The notes beneath the pieces are model-generated. The model did no database searches. It saw only the letters and a list, made by a program, of their open reading frames with translations, and had not been told where the DNA came from. Positions 9,372-18,060 of a DNA stretch of 64,000 nucleotides are shown in pieces. Every line of letters begins with the position of its first letter. The stretch's first letter is position 1. The position numbers and the translations under genes are program-made. Source of the stretch: JAPLKB01 sp964429485 (GTDB lineage Bacteria > Desulfobacterota > Syntrophorhabdia > Syntrophorhabdales > Syntrophorhabdaceae). Where the stretch lies: contig CAYSBW010000007.1 of the NCBI GenBank assembly GCA_964429485.1, positions 1 through 64,000 on the forward strand, written 5' to 3'.

Positions 9372-9523
9372 TGGATGAAATAAGAAAGGAAATATTGAAA
9401 ATCGAAGAAAGTGCCGGGAAAATAAAGGCCTTGGCAGGAGACAATAATGCACTTGTAAAAAATGCCAGTATTATCGAGAAGTTTGTATATATTCTGAAAT
9501 TTATAACGCCCGAAGCAGGTTAA
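9371..9523 (+). CDS. 50-residue charged helical protein coupled to the ligase gene
   Basis: The start ATG shares its A with the stop codon of the ligase gene (TAATG), so it is translationally coupled. The predicted protein is highly charged at the N-terminus (MDEIRKEILKIEESAGKIK) and hydrophobic near the end. No motif is recognisable. Coupling and clean termination at 9521 support a real gene. It is reminiscent of small accessory subunits, but no function can be assigned. Confidence 0.6.
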   Translation: MDEIRKEILKIEESAGKIKALAGDNNALVKNASIIEKFVYILKFITPEAG

Positions 9524-9537
9524 ACAAGATTTTGACC

Positions 9538-9583
9538 GATATTGAGACTGCCTCTGAAAAAATTAGGGGGTAGTCTCAATATC
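9538..9583 (+). terminator. Inverted repeat after the dctP-ligase operon
   Basis: GATATTGAGACT (9538-9549) pairs with AGTCTCAATATC (9572-9583), and several more pairs are possible inside. No T-run follows, so it is either a weak terminator or a 3' stabilising hairpin. The following stretch to 9845 is AT-rich and I see no gene in it. Confidence 0.55.
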
Positions 9584-9845
9584 ATTGAATTGATTAATAA
9601 TAAATCAATAAAGATATTCTTTAAAAAAACAAATCTATTATTTTTTTAGCGAAAATAAAGTCCGGAAATTCTTTGAAACGTTAAATGTTACATCAAAAGT
9701 GAAAAAAATCCATAAAACAGGAAATGACAAAATAATCAAAATTGTAAGGGAAATGAAAAATATCACATAGCGTTTATACCCCTTTATTTTAATTTAATAT
9801 TTGCTGTTCCTGTCACTAATCAGAGAATATTTTCTGTATTTTGTA

Positions 9846-9875
9846 TTGACAAATACATGTAATTAAAAATATAAT
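9846..9875 (+). promoter_or_regulatory. Consensus sigma-70-like promoter of gcdA
   Basis: Perfect TTGACA (9846-9851) and perfect TATAAT (9870-9875) are separated by 18 bases. The start codon of gcdA lies 45 bases downstream. This predicts strong expression. Confidence 0.75.
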
Positions 9876-9919
9876 TGTGAAAATTATAACAAATCCCCAA
9901 AAACCACTGGAGGCAATTT

Positions 9920-11638
9920 ATGAGACCATATTTTGAAAAAATGCAGGACTGGGGCAAACCAGTTAAAGTTAATGCGGCAAACGCAGGACAGATTAAAAAG
10001 GTAGAAGAAGAAATTGCAGCGCTTATTGAGGAAAAAAAGAAGGCAGGTCTTCCAAAGGAAACATTGAATAAAAGGGGTGAATGGACAGTTCATCAGAGAC
10101 TTGAATATATTCTTGATCCTGGAACATGGGCGCCTCTTCACATGCTTTATGACCCAATGGAAGAAGAATCAGGCACAACAGGCGTTGTAGACGGCCTTGG
10201 AAGAATAAACGGCAGATGGTGTGTAATTATCGGTTTTGATAACAAAGTTATGGCTGGTGCATGGATTGCAGGCCAGGCCGACAACATTCTCAGAGTAACT
10301 GATATTGCAAAAAGACTTCATTGCCCACTTGTCTGGCTTGTTAACTGCAGCGGAGTTAAGCTTACCGAACAGGAAAAGGTTTATGCCAACAGGCGTGGCA
10401 ATGGCACCACATTTTTCAGACATGCAGAACTCAATAAACTCGGTATACCAGTTCTTGCAGTAATTTATGGAACAAACCCTGCAGGCGGTGGTTATCAGGG
10501 CATTTCTCCTACATTGCTTCTTGCTCATAAGGATTGTAATATTGCTGTAGGTGGCGCAGGTATTGTAAGCGGGATGGCCCCTAAGGGATATTTTGATGAG
10601 GCAATGGCTGAGCAGTTGATTGATGCAACAAGAAAGTTTAAGGCAGTACCACCGGGCAGAGTTGAGATTCATTATGATCATACAGGATTTTTCAAAGAAG
10701 TACATCCAACAGAAGAAAGCCTGCTTGATTCACTGAAAACATGGGTAACAAAACTTCCTGCCTATGATTCAAGTTTTTTCAGAGTAGCAAAACCAGCAGA
10801 ACCGAAATTCCCTGCAGAGGATCTTTACAGTATTCTGGCCTTTAATCAGAAGATGATTTATGATGTAGAACAATTCATGGCAAGGCTGGTAGATGGAAGT
10901 GAACACATGGAATTCAGGCCTGAAATAGGTTTTGAGCTTTATACAGGGCTTGTCAAGATAGATGGTTTTTTGATTGGTATCGTAGCAAACAGACAGGGTA
11001 TACTGCCTAAGGGCTATCCTCAGTATGCACCATATCCCGGCATAGGTGGTAAGTTCTATCGTGAAGGCCTTATCAAAGTAAACGAATTTGTCACACTTTG
11101 TGGCAGAGATAGAATCCCTATGGTATGGCTTCAGGATACATCCGGTATAGATGTTGGTGATATTGCAGAAAAGGCCGAACTTCTTGGCCTTGGACAGGCT
11201 TTGATATATTCAATTGAACAGAGTGAACTGCCCATGATGACAGTTGTATTGAGAAAAGGAACAGCAGCTGCCCACTATATTATGGCAGGACCTCAGGCAA
11301 ACAACAACAATGCCTTTACACTTGGTGTAGCAACAACTGAAATTTATGTTATGCATGGTGAAACAGCAGCAGCTGCAAGCTTTGCAAGAAGACTCGTGAA
11401 AGAAAAAGATGCAGGTAGACCTCTTGCACCTGTCATAGAAGCGATGAATAAAACAGTCCAGGAGTATGTTGATAAATCGAGACCATCGTACTGTGCAAAG
11501 ACAGGTATGGTAGATGAAGTTGTAAACCTGCCGGCATTGAGAACTTATCTGGTTGCATTTGCAAATTGCTGCTACCAGAACCCGGCATCGATTACACCGC
11601 AGCATCAGATGATTTTACCAAGAATTATAAAGGGTTAA
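9920..11638 (+). CDS. gcdA: Glutaconyl-CoA decarboxylase alpha subunit (biotin-dependent carboxyltransferase)
   Basis: A 572-residue carboxyltransferase with two crotonase-type halves. It follows the Acidaminococcus GcdA pattern closely along its whole length, for example NKRGEWT, LVNCSGVKLTEQEKVY, YGTNPAGGGYQGISPT, VGGAGI, WLQDTSGIDVGD, RKGTAAAHY and the C-terminal HQMILPR. GcdA moves the carboxyl group of glutaconyl-CoA to biotin, giving crotonyl-CoA, in glutamate fermentation and in anaerobic benzoate degradation. The partner biotin carrier and membrane decarboxylase subunits are not in the window, so sodium pumping cannot be judged here. GGAGG precedes the start. It has its own promoter and terminator, and biotin synthesis genes follow. 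Confidence 0.92.
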   Translation: MRPYFEKMQDWGKPVKVNAANAGQIKKVEEEIAALIEEKKKAGLPKETLNKRGEWTVHQRLEYILDPGTWAPLHMLYDPMEEESGTTGVVDGLGRINGRWCVIIGFDNKVMAGAWIAGQADNILRVTDIAKRLHCPLVWLVNCSGVKLTEQEKVYANRRGNGTTFFRHAELNKLGIPVLAVIYGTNPAGGGYQGISPTLLLAHKDCNIAVGGAGIVSGMAPKGYFDEAMAEQLIDATRKFKAVPPGRVEIHYDHTGFFKEVHPTEESLLDSLKTWVTKLPAYDSSFFRVAKPAEPKFPAEDLYSILAFNQKMIYDVEQFMARLVDGSEHMEFRPEIGFELYTGLVKIDGFLIGIVANRQGILPKGYPQYAPYPGIGGKFYREGLIKVNEFVTLCGRDRIPMVWLQDTSGIDVGDIAEKAELLGLGQALIYSIEQSELPMMTVVLRKGTAAAHYIMAGPQANNNNAFTLGVATTEIYVMHGETAAAASFARRLVKEKDAGRPLAPVIEAMNKTVQEYVDKSRPSYCAKTGMVDEVVNLPALRTYLVAFANCCYQNPASITPQHQMILPRIIKG

Positions 11639-11652
11639 ACCTTAAAATTATA

Positions 11653-11687
11653 AAAACAGGGTGGATAAAACCCACCCTGTTTTTTTT
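11653..11687 (+). terminator. Rho-independent terminator of gcdA
   Basis: An 11-bp stem AAACAGGGTGG / CCACCCTGTTT is followed by a long T-run, about 15 bases after the gcdA stop. Confidence 0.92.
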
Positions 11688-11865
11688 GATGTCTTTGTTA
11701 ACCCCTATTGTTATATATGTTGACAGTGTCGAAATAATTCAGTACAGACATTACATAAATAAAAAGCTGAAGATATATTAAATAACAAATCAGAGATTAT
11801 TAAATAAGAAGAAATATATGGTTGAAAATATAACAGAATTAAATGATCGAAAACAGGATTAAGGG

Positions 11866-13035
11866 ATGCATAAGAGAATCTACGAAATATTGGAATATTT
11901 CAAAGAAACAGGAAATTACAGATCATTAAAGTATGTAAAACCACTCTCCGCGACAAAGATACTTTACAACTCAAAGGAATATCTGAATCTTTGTTCAAAC
12001 AGCTACCTTTCTTTGCATGTTCATCCTGATGTTGTTAATGCTGCAAGGGGAGCTCTTGACAAATACGGAGCAGGAACATGCTCCTCGCGAAGCGTGTCAG
12101 GAAGTATTGATTTATGTAAAATGCTTGAAAATGAAATTGCAGAATATAAGGGTTACAAAAAGGGACTGATTTTTTCAAACGGTTACATGGCAAATATAGG
12201 AATAGTATCTACAATTACAGAAGAAGGGGATATAATATTTACTGATGAATTAAATCATTCAAGTCTCATAGACAGCACAAGACTCTCGCGTGCAAAGAAA
12301 ATAATATACAGACATGGAGATGCAAACGATCTTGAAGAAAAGTTGAGAAAAAACAAAACCAGAGGTCAGAGATTTATACTTACTGAATCTATTTTTAGCA
12401 TGGATGGTGATCTTGCACCGCTTGATGAATTGTATGAGCTCAGCGAAAAGTATGATGCTCATATCATGCTTGATGATGCCCATGGAACAGGGATATTTGG
12501 TGAAAAAGGCACAGGAGTGGAAGAATTGTTCGGGTTATCAGGAAAAATGGATACACATATGGCAACTTTCGGAAAAGCGCTTGGTTCATTCGGTGCCTTT
12601 GCGCTTGCTGACGATATTGTTATTGATTTTTTGATAAACAGAGCCCGGACATTTATGTATACTACGGCATTACCCATACCATCCCTTGCAGCATCCCTTG
12701 CAGCATTGAATTTAATTAAAAATAATCCTTCCTTTAAAGATGAATTATGGCAAAACATTGGCTACATGAGAAAAAAGCTGCTTCAGGCAGGTTTTGATTT
12801 AAAAAAGAGCATTGGCCCAATTGTTCCTATCGTTGTTGGAGAAGACAAAAAAACATTGAAAATGCAGGACCTTCTTTTACAAAAGGGATTGTTCCTACAG
12901 GCAATACGTCCGCCTACTGTACCCGAAGGAGCATCCAGGCTGAGATTGACAATTGTTAGAGGTTTGACTACGGAAGAAATGGATTATGCCATAGAAACCC
13001 TTATTGATGCGGGCAAGAAAATGAAATTAATATAA
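11866..13035 (+). CDS. bioF: 8-amino-7-oxononanoate synthase (alpha-oxoamine synthase family)
   Basis: A 389-residue PLP enzyme joining an acyl thioester and an amino acid, in biotin synthesis pimeloyl-ACP/CoA plus alanine. The conserved sequence is clear: CSNSYLSL, GTCSSRSVSGS, DELNHSS, the Asp-Ala-His of LDDAHGTG and the PLP lysine in TFGKALGSFGAF. The family also contains glycine C-acetyltransferase (Kbl). The direct neighbour bioA makes BioF the preferred reading. No bioB, bioD, bioC or bioH is nearby. The start lies 227 bases after gcdA, beyond its terminator. Confidence 0.82.
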   Translation: MHKRIYEILEYFKETGNYRSLKYVKPLSATKILYNSKEYLNLCSNSYLSLHVHPDVVNAARGALDKYGAGTCSSRSVSGSIDLCKMLENEIAEYKGYKKGLIFSNGYMANIGIVSTITEEGDIIFTDELNHSSLIDSTRLSRAKKIIYRHGDANDLEEKLRKNKTRGQRFILTESIFSMDGDLAPLDELYELSEKYDAHIMLDDAHGTGIFGEKGTGVEELFGLSGKMDTHMATFGKALGSFGAFALADDIVIDFLINRARTFMYTTALPIPSLAASLAALNLIKNNPSFKDELWQNIGYMRKKLLQAGFDLKKSIGPIVPIVVGEDKKTLKMQDLLLQKGLFLQAIRPPTVPEGASRLRLTIVRGLTTEEMDYAIETLIDAGKKMKLI

Positions 13036-13096
13036 AGGCATGATTAGAGCAAGGTTCTGATTTGGATCCTTCTATAATTTTATGGAGGAGTTGTTA

Positions 13097-14449
13097 ATGT
13101 ATGACAGAAACAAATTGACTGAATGGGATAAAAAGTATATTTGGCATCCCTTTACCCAGATGAAAGATTATATGGATATGGACACGCTGGTCATAGAAAA
13201 AGGTGAGGGTTGTTGCCTGTTTGATATTGAAGGGAATAAATATATTGATGGCATATCTTCTTTATGGGTTATTGTACATGGTCACAATAAGAGAGAGCTT
13301 GTAGAGGCAATAAAAAAACAGGCCGGAATTTTATGTCATTCAACCCTGCTTGGGATCGCAAATGTTCCTTCAGTGGTTCTTGCAAAAATGCTTATAGATA
13401 TTTCACCAAAGAGTCTTTCAAGGGTATTCTATTCTGATAATGGCTCAACATCCGTTGAAATTGCCCTTAAGATGGCTTACCAATACTGGCAGCAAAAAGG
13501 AGAGAAAAAAAGAAAAAAATTCATATCCTTTACCAATGGTTATCATGGTGATACTATCGGTTCGGTAAGTGTTGGAGGTATTGATATCTTCCACAAGGTT
13601 TACCGCCCCCTGCTTTTTAAAACCTATAAATCTCCTTCCCCTTATTGCTACAGATGTCCTTTGAAACTTGAAAAGGAATCGTGCAGACAGGCTTGTGTCA
13701 AGAAATTTGAAGAAATTGTTAAAAAACACAAAGATGAAATCTGTGCTGTTCTTATTGAGTCTGTTGTTCAGGGAGCCGGCGGCATTATTGTTCAGCCTGA
13801 AGGTTTTCTTTCTTCAATATATAAAATAGCTAAAGAAAACGGATTATTATTTGCTGTTGATGAGGTGGCTGTAGGTTTTGGCAGGACAGGTTCTATGTTT
13901 GCTTGTGAAAGAGAAAAAATTGAACCTGATTTCCTCTGTCTTGCCAAAAGTGTTACAGGGGGATATTTACCTCTTGCTGCAACATTGACAACAGATGAGG
14001 TTTTTGAAGGTTTTTTTGGTCAAATAGAAGATTACCGAACATTCTTCCACGGGCATACATATACAGGGAATCCTCTGGCATGCAGTGTGGCTATTGAAAA
14101 TCTCAATCTGTATAAAAAGGAAAATATACTGGAAAATCTGCAGAAAAAGATAGTGTTTTTGAACAATGGATTGGAGAAATTTAAAAATCTTTCCCACGTC
14201 GGGGAGGTACGCCAGGCAGGTTTCATGGTTGGTATAGAGCTTGTGAAAAATAAAAAAACTAAACAGCCTTTCCATGTTAAGGAAAAAATAGGTCACAAGG
14301 TTATTATGGAAGCAAGAAAGAAAGGGGCTATTATCCGGCCTCTTGGCGATGTAATTGTCCTTATGCCGCCTCTTGCCATAGAGGAAGATCTGCTTCAAGA
14401 GCTTATAGACATTACATACGAAAGCATAAAGATTGTAACAGGTATATAA
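13097..14449 (+). CDS. bioA: Adenosylmethionine--8-amino-7-oxononanoate aminotransferase (BioA/BioK type)
   Basis: A 450-residue class-III aminotransferase making 7,8-diaminopelargonate for biotin. It starts with the BioA signature IWHPFTQMKDY and has YHGDTIGS, the PLP Asp in VDEVAVGFGRTG and the PLP Lys in CLAKSVTGGYLP. The insert YRCPLKLEKESCRQAC resembles the BioA/BioK group that includes the lysine-using Bacillus enzyme, so the amino donor (SAM or lysine) is open. I chose the ATG at 13097, which has GGAGG 8 bases upstream, over an earlier ATG at 13082 that overlaps that site. It follows bioF by 61 bases. Confidence 0.87.
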   Translation: MYDRNKLTEWDKKYIWHPFTQMKDYMDMDTLVIEKGEGCCLFDIEGNKYIDGISSLWVIVHGHNKRELVEAIKKQAGILCHSTLLGIANVPSVVLAKMLIDISPKSLSRVFYSDNGSTSVEIALKMAYQYWQQKGEKKRKKFISFTNGYHGDTIGSVSVGGIDIFHKVYRPLLFKTYKSPSPYCYRCPLKLEKESCRQACVKKFEEIVKKHKDEICAVLIESVVQGAGGIIVQPEGFLSSIYKIAKENGLLFAVDEVAVGFGRTGSMFACEREKIEPDFLCLAKSVTGGYLPLAATLTTDEVFEGFFGQIEDYRTFFHGHTYTGNPLACSVAIENLNLYKKENILENLQKKIVFLNNGLEKFKNLSHVGEVRQAGFMVGIELVKNKKTKQPFHVKEKIGHKVIMEARKKGAIIRPLGDVIVLMPPLAIEEDLLQELIDITYESIKIVTGI

Positions 14450-14476
14450 TAAACCTCTTTATTCTTTTTTTTGTAA

Positions 14477-15532
14477 TCAGTTCCCTGCTCTGATGTTTAG
14501 TATGTCCCCATCCTCCACAACATATGTTTTGCCTTCAAGTCTCCACACTCCGGCTTTTTTACAGCCTGCAAAGCCGTTGTAACGGATGAAGTCGTCATAT
14601 GACACTGTTTCTGCACGGATAAATTTTTGTGAAAGATCTGTGTGGATGACCCCCGCAGCTTCCTGAGCATTCATCCCCCTTTTGATGGGCCAGGCGCGAC
14701 ATTCATCATCTCCTGCTGTTAAAAAAGATATCAGGCCCAGTGTTTCAAAAGCAAGCCTTATTATACGGCCTGAAACTGATTCTTTAATGCCATATTCTTC
14801 CATAAAGATATTTTTTTCCTCAGGTGCCATTATTGCGAATTCAGCTTCGAGTTTTGCACAGGCTGTAATAACCGGGATATGAGAAGGGATGATTTTTCTT
14901 ATTTCATTCATAATCGATTCAGAAGAAACAAGCCTATCCTCATCACAGTTCACGACGATCATCATAGGTTTTTGAGAAAGGAATTGAAATCCCCGGAGTT
15001 CTTTACCGTGTTGCTTAATGGAGTTGAGAGTTGAAAGAGGTTTATCGGAATTCAGGTGGTCAAGACATTCGATAAGTAAAGACTCTTCCTGTGCAAGAGC
15101 ATTGCTCTCTTTCTTCCCCTGTTGCTTTCTCATCCTTTCAAGACGGTTTTCAATCTGGAGTATGTCTGCAAAGATAAACTCATTGAATATGGTGAAAAAT
15201 TCACCTGTAAGGTTTGTTGGACTGCCATTGTCGAAGTTACGAAGAACAAGAAGGAATGCATCGCTGTTGCGCATTTCCCTTAAAGTCCTGGAGCTTATGG
15301 TTTCGCTCCTTACGTTGCCCTCTTCAATTGCAACAGTATCGGACAGGGCTATGCGGGCGTATATTGTTTTTTTTGGTTTAAAAATTTCTGTCAGGTGATC
15401 AACTCGTTCGTCAGGAACATCAATTATTGCAACTGCATCTGAATTAGGTTTGTTTTCTGATACCAGTCCGCTTAGAGCCTGAAAAAGTGCTGTTTTGCCG
15501 CACCCGGTGCTGCCTATGACTGAAATGTTCAT
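14477..15532 (-). CDS. YchF/DUF933-type P-loop GTPase paralogue
   Basis: A 351-residue homologue of the Obg-like YchF. It keeps the P-loop GSTGCGKTAL near residues 7-16, the YchF-like stretch DVPDERVDHLTEIFKPKKT, and the C-terminal TGS/DUF933 part (QAAGVIHTDLSQKFIRAET, then VEDGDILN). The G3 motif is unusual: YchF has DIAGL, but here the aligned segment reads SDTVAIEEG and the conserved Gly is displaced. The coiled-coil insertion of YchF is present but altered. The housekeeping ychF is probably elsewhere and this is a divergent paralogue. It is convergent with bioA and follows cooS on the same strand after 285 bases. Confidence 0.8.
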   Translation of the reverse strand: MNISVIGSTGCGKTALFQALSGLVSENKPNSDAVAIIDVPDERVDHLTEIFKPKKTIYARIALSDTVAIEEGNVRSETISSRTLREMRNSDAFLLVLRNFDNGSPTNLTGEFFTIFNEFIFADILQIENRLERMRKQQGKKESNALAQEESLLIECLDHLNSDKPLSTLNSIKQHGKELRGFQFLSQKPMMIVVNCDEDRLVSSESIMNEIRKIIPSHIPVITACAKLEAEFAIMAPEEKNIFMEEYGIKESVSGRIIRLAFETLGLISFLTAGDDECRAWPIKRGMNAQEAAGVIHTDLSQKFIRAETVSYDDFIRYNGFAGCKKAGVWRLEGKTYVVEDGDILNIRAGN

Positions 15533-15817
15533 TTTTTTCCTCTCATTGCAAGTAAGGGCAGTGCATTATTGTCTGGTAAAGTTTATTTTAGGTTGTTCTT
15601 ATTTTTACAAAGCATATTATACTGAAAAAAAATATACATGACAAGGTTTTGTGCCGGTATTCTCTATGAGGCCGATTTTGTGACGACATATCCTTATACC
15701 GGAAAGCGAATCAGTATTCTTATGTATGATTTGAGATAATAGCAGATCCGGCAGGTCCCCGCCAATAAATGGAGCTTGAAAGGTACCTACCGGATTATTA
15801 TACTTTGTGATTTGTAA
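15533..15817. repeat. Intergenic region with imperfect dyads between cooS and the YchF paralogue
   Basis: No gene is visible. ATCCGGCAGGT (15746-15756) faces ACCTACCGGAT (15785-15795), an 11-base inverted repeat with one mismatch. A second 7-base pair CCGGTAT/ATACCGG lies at 15654-15660 and 15696-15702. Both are downstream of cooS on its strand, so they may form 3' hairpins, but neither has a T-run. Confidence 0.4.
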
Positions 15818-17722
15818 TCATAATCCCAGCTTCATTCTCTTTTCTTCAATATGTTCAAGTATACCTTCAACTGCCTTAACAGGATCTTTTTCAACACTCA
15901 TAACACCGCCTGTCAACTTTTTACAATCTTCAGTGAGTAATTTTACAAGGTTGGGTCCTCCTGTTACAGTGGGAACGGGATTAACGTATGTATAAAGACC
16001 GAAAGCAATAGCAAAAACAGCGTCGATAGTTGCTTTTTGTTCCATATATTCAGGTGCAACAGCTGCTACAGGAAGATCCGACACCGGGATTCCACCAAGA
16101 GAATAAGACAGTGCAGCTATGAAATCAGCAATTCTTCCTGTATCAGTGCAAGTACCATAGCTCAATACGGGTGGGATTTTTAACAGTTCACAGATTGCTT
16201 TGAGACCGTTGCCTGCAAGATCTTTTGCCTCCAGAGTGCACAAACCTGCTACCTGCATTGCTGCATTACCGCAACCCATTGAAAGAACAAGTATATCCCG
16301 TTTAATAAGTTCCCTGGCAATGTTGATACTGTGAACATCCTGTCCTGAATCCCTCAGTGATGTGCACGAAACTAATCCGGCAATACCGCGAATTGCACCG
16401 GATGAAATTGCTTTTAATAATGGTTCCGGTGTTCCTCCAAGGGCATCGAGAATACTTTCTGTTGAAAAACCTACAATTGCCTCTCTCATTGGCAATTGTT
16501 CTATTGCTTTAACTGAGCCTCTGCGTTCCTTGAAATTATCTATACCCATGTTAAGTAGTTCCGCAGCCTGCTCAACAGCAATTCCCGGATCATAGTTGAT
16601 CCTTTCTGTTACTCCTTCAAAGGCTACAAGCTGGCTGACAGGGATGAGTTTAAATTTATATTTTTCCGCATAAAAGGGATCAACAGGCATAGAGCAGTTC
16701 ATATCACAGGCGAAAAGGTCAACGCACCCGCTTGCAAGAATGGCTTCCTGCATAATCCAATTACCTGTAAAACCGTAGAACACATCATCCATCTCCCATC
16801 TTTGTATCATTTCCTGGCCGGTTTCTATGTTTGCAATTATGCGAAGCCCCTTTGCTCCAACAGCTTTTGCTTTTTCCTGCCATTCCTGTTTTCTTGCAAG
16901 ATCAACCATGGTAAACCCGAGAAAAGGTTCATGTCCGTTGGGTAGAATATTCACATAATCAGGATCGAGGACCCCCAGATCAACGCGCATGCAATGGGGT
17001 TTTGGCGTACCAAACAGAACGTCCTGACAGTATTCGTTCACTATCTGGCTTTGATACGCTGTGGCTATGGAAAGACGCATTGCTTTAAGGGCGAGACTGG
17101 CATAATAACCATCTACATTGGTTAAGCAGGAGCTTGTAGCGAACATCATTTCTCCGTATATACCGCCCGGCATTATACCAAGTTTTTTCCATAGGTTTGT
17201 CCTTTCCCGTGGGGCAAGAGATTCAACTATATAGCTCGGCTCGTCATATTTTCTATTGAAATCAGCTTCAACATAGTTGCAGAGCATAATTGCTATTTCT
17301 TCATCAGGGAGTAAATCTGAGGGTATGTCGAACCTTTTTGCAAAGGATCTCAGCTTATCAGGGTCTTTTAATGAAAATGGTGCCTTGCCGATAGCCGCTG
17401 CCTTTAATGTTTTAATAGTCTGTTCTGTATGATACTGATAAGTAGACGCGCCCATTACATTTCGAAGCAGCATCATACGCATTGCCATACCATCGCCTGT
17501 AATTCCACAGACGCCACGTTTGTCCTTTGCAACATCAGCCCTGCAGGGTCCATTGGAACAAAGGTCGCATCTGTTCCCCCCCTGGCAGAAAGCACATCTC
17601 TGATCGGGGTTGCCCATACCTTGAGCTTCATACCTTTCCCAGATGTTCGTCATATTGTCGCTTTTAATCCTGTCATATGCTTTCCTGACTGATTCGTGGT
17701 AGGATATTCTGTCTCCTTCCAT
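15818..17722 (-). CDS. CooS-family protein lacking one canonical active-site Cys (CooS-V/hybrid-cluster-like)
   Basis: A 634-residue member of the anaerobic Ni-CODH family. The N-terminal cluster region has Cys43, 46, 52, 55, 60 and 72. The pair Cys43-x2-Cys46 replaces the CX7C of Carboxydothermus CODH-II, which fits a [2Fe-2S] D-cluster as in Desulfovibrio CODH. Expected C-cluster ligands are present as His264, Cys343, Cys453, Cys484 and Cys525. The segment that should read ICCTG reads ANIETGQE (297-304), so the Cys295 equivalent is absent and a Glu sits there. The His-rich proton relay (HxxHGxH) is also not conserved. Some deviant CooS proteins (CooS-V of C. hydrogenoformans) carry an Fe/S/O hybrid cluster and do not oxidise CO. 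No cooC, cooF or acs genes are adjacent. Ordinary CO oxidation is therefore doubtful. Confidence 0.88.
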   Translation of the reverse strand: MEGDRISYHESVRKAYDRIKSDNMTNIWERYEAQGMGNPDQRCAFCQGGNRCDLCSNGPCRADVAKDKRGVCGITGDGMAMRMMLLRNVMGASTYQYHTEQTIKTLKAAAIGKAPFSLKDPDKLRSFAKRFDIPSDLLPDEEIAIMLCNYVEADFNRKYDEPSYIVESLAPRERTNLWKKLGIMPGGIYGEMMFATSSCLTNVDGYYASLALKAMRLSIATAYQSQIVNEYCQDVLFGTPKPHCMRVDLGVLDPDYVNILPNGHEPFLGFTMVDLARKQEWQEKAKAVGAKGLRIIANIETGQEMIQRWEMDDVFYGFTGNWIMQEAILASGCVDLFACDMNCSMPVDPFYAEKYKFKLIPVSQLVAFEGVTERINYDPGIAVEQAAELLNMGIDNFKERRGSVKAIEQLPMREAIVGFSTESILDALGGTPEPLLKAISSGAIRGIAGLVSCTSLRDSGQDVHSINIARELIKRDILVLSMGCGNAAMQVAGLCTLEAKDLAGNGLKAICELLKIPPVLSYGTCTDTGRIADFIAALSYSLGGIPVSDLPVAAVAPEYMEQKATIDAVFAIAFGLYTYVNPVPTVTGGPNLVKLLTEDCKKLTGGVMSVEKDPVKAVEGILEHIEEKRMKLGL

Positions 17723-18060
17723 GGTGGTTCCTCCTCTTCAGATTTAAGGTTTTGTTAAAAAAGTAATTTCCATATTTTAACATTTATTATACATGCTTTC
17801 CCATTAATGTTTATATTAGAATACTGGAATTATAAAAAAATCTTTTTCAAGAGCATTTTTTTGCCAGGTAAGCAGATGGAAAATATAAACCTGAATTACT
17901 TAAAAATAAATCATTGGTCCATTAAAATATCTTTTTCAGAATTTTTAAACAAAACTGACCGTGGTGAAATCTGTTCATATGATAAAAAGAGCAGTATTTT
18001 TATGTGGTGTTATATGTAATAATATAGGGATTAAGGAAATTTATTTATAGGAGGCTTGAC
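17723..18060. other. AT-rich divergent intergenic region
   Basis: This region separates the divergent cooS and moaE-like genes. A 70-codon open frame at 17807-18019 has no ribosome-binding site and no recognisable composition, so I do not count it as a gene. Both promoters must lie here but no clear -35/-10 pair stands out. Confidence 0.4.

Noticed and set aside
17807..18019. 70-codon open frame between cooS and the moaE-like gene
   Set aside because: It has no ribosome-binding site and no family-like features. Composition looks like AT-rich non-coding DNA.
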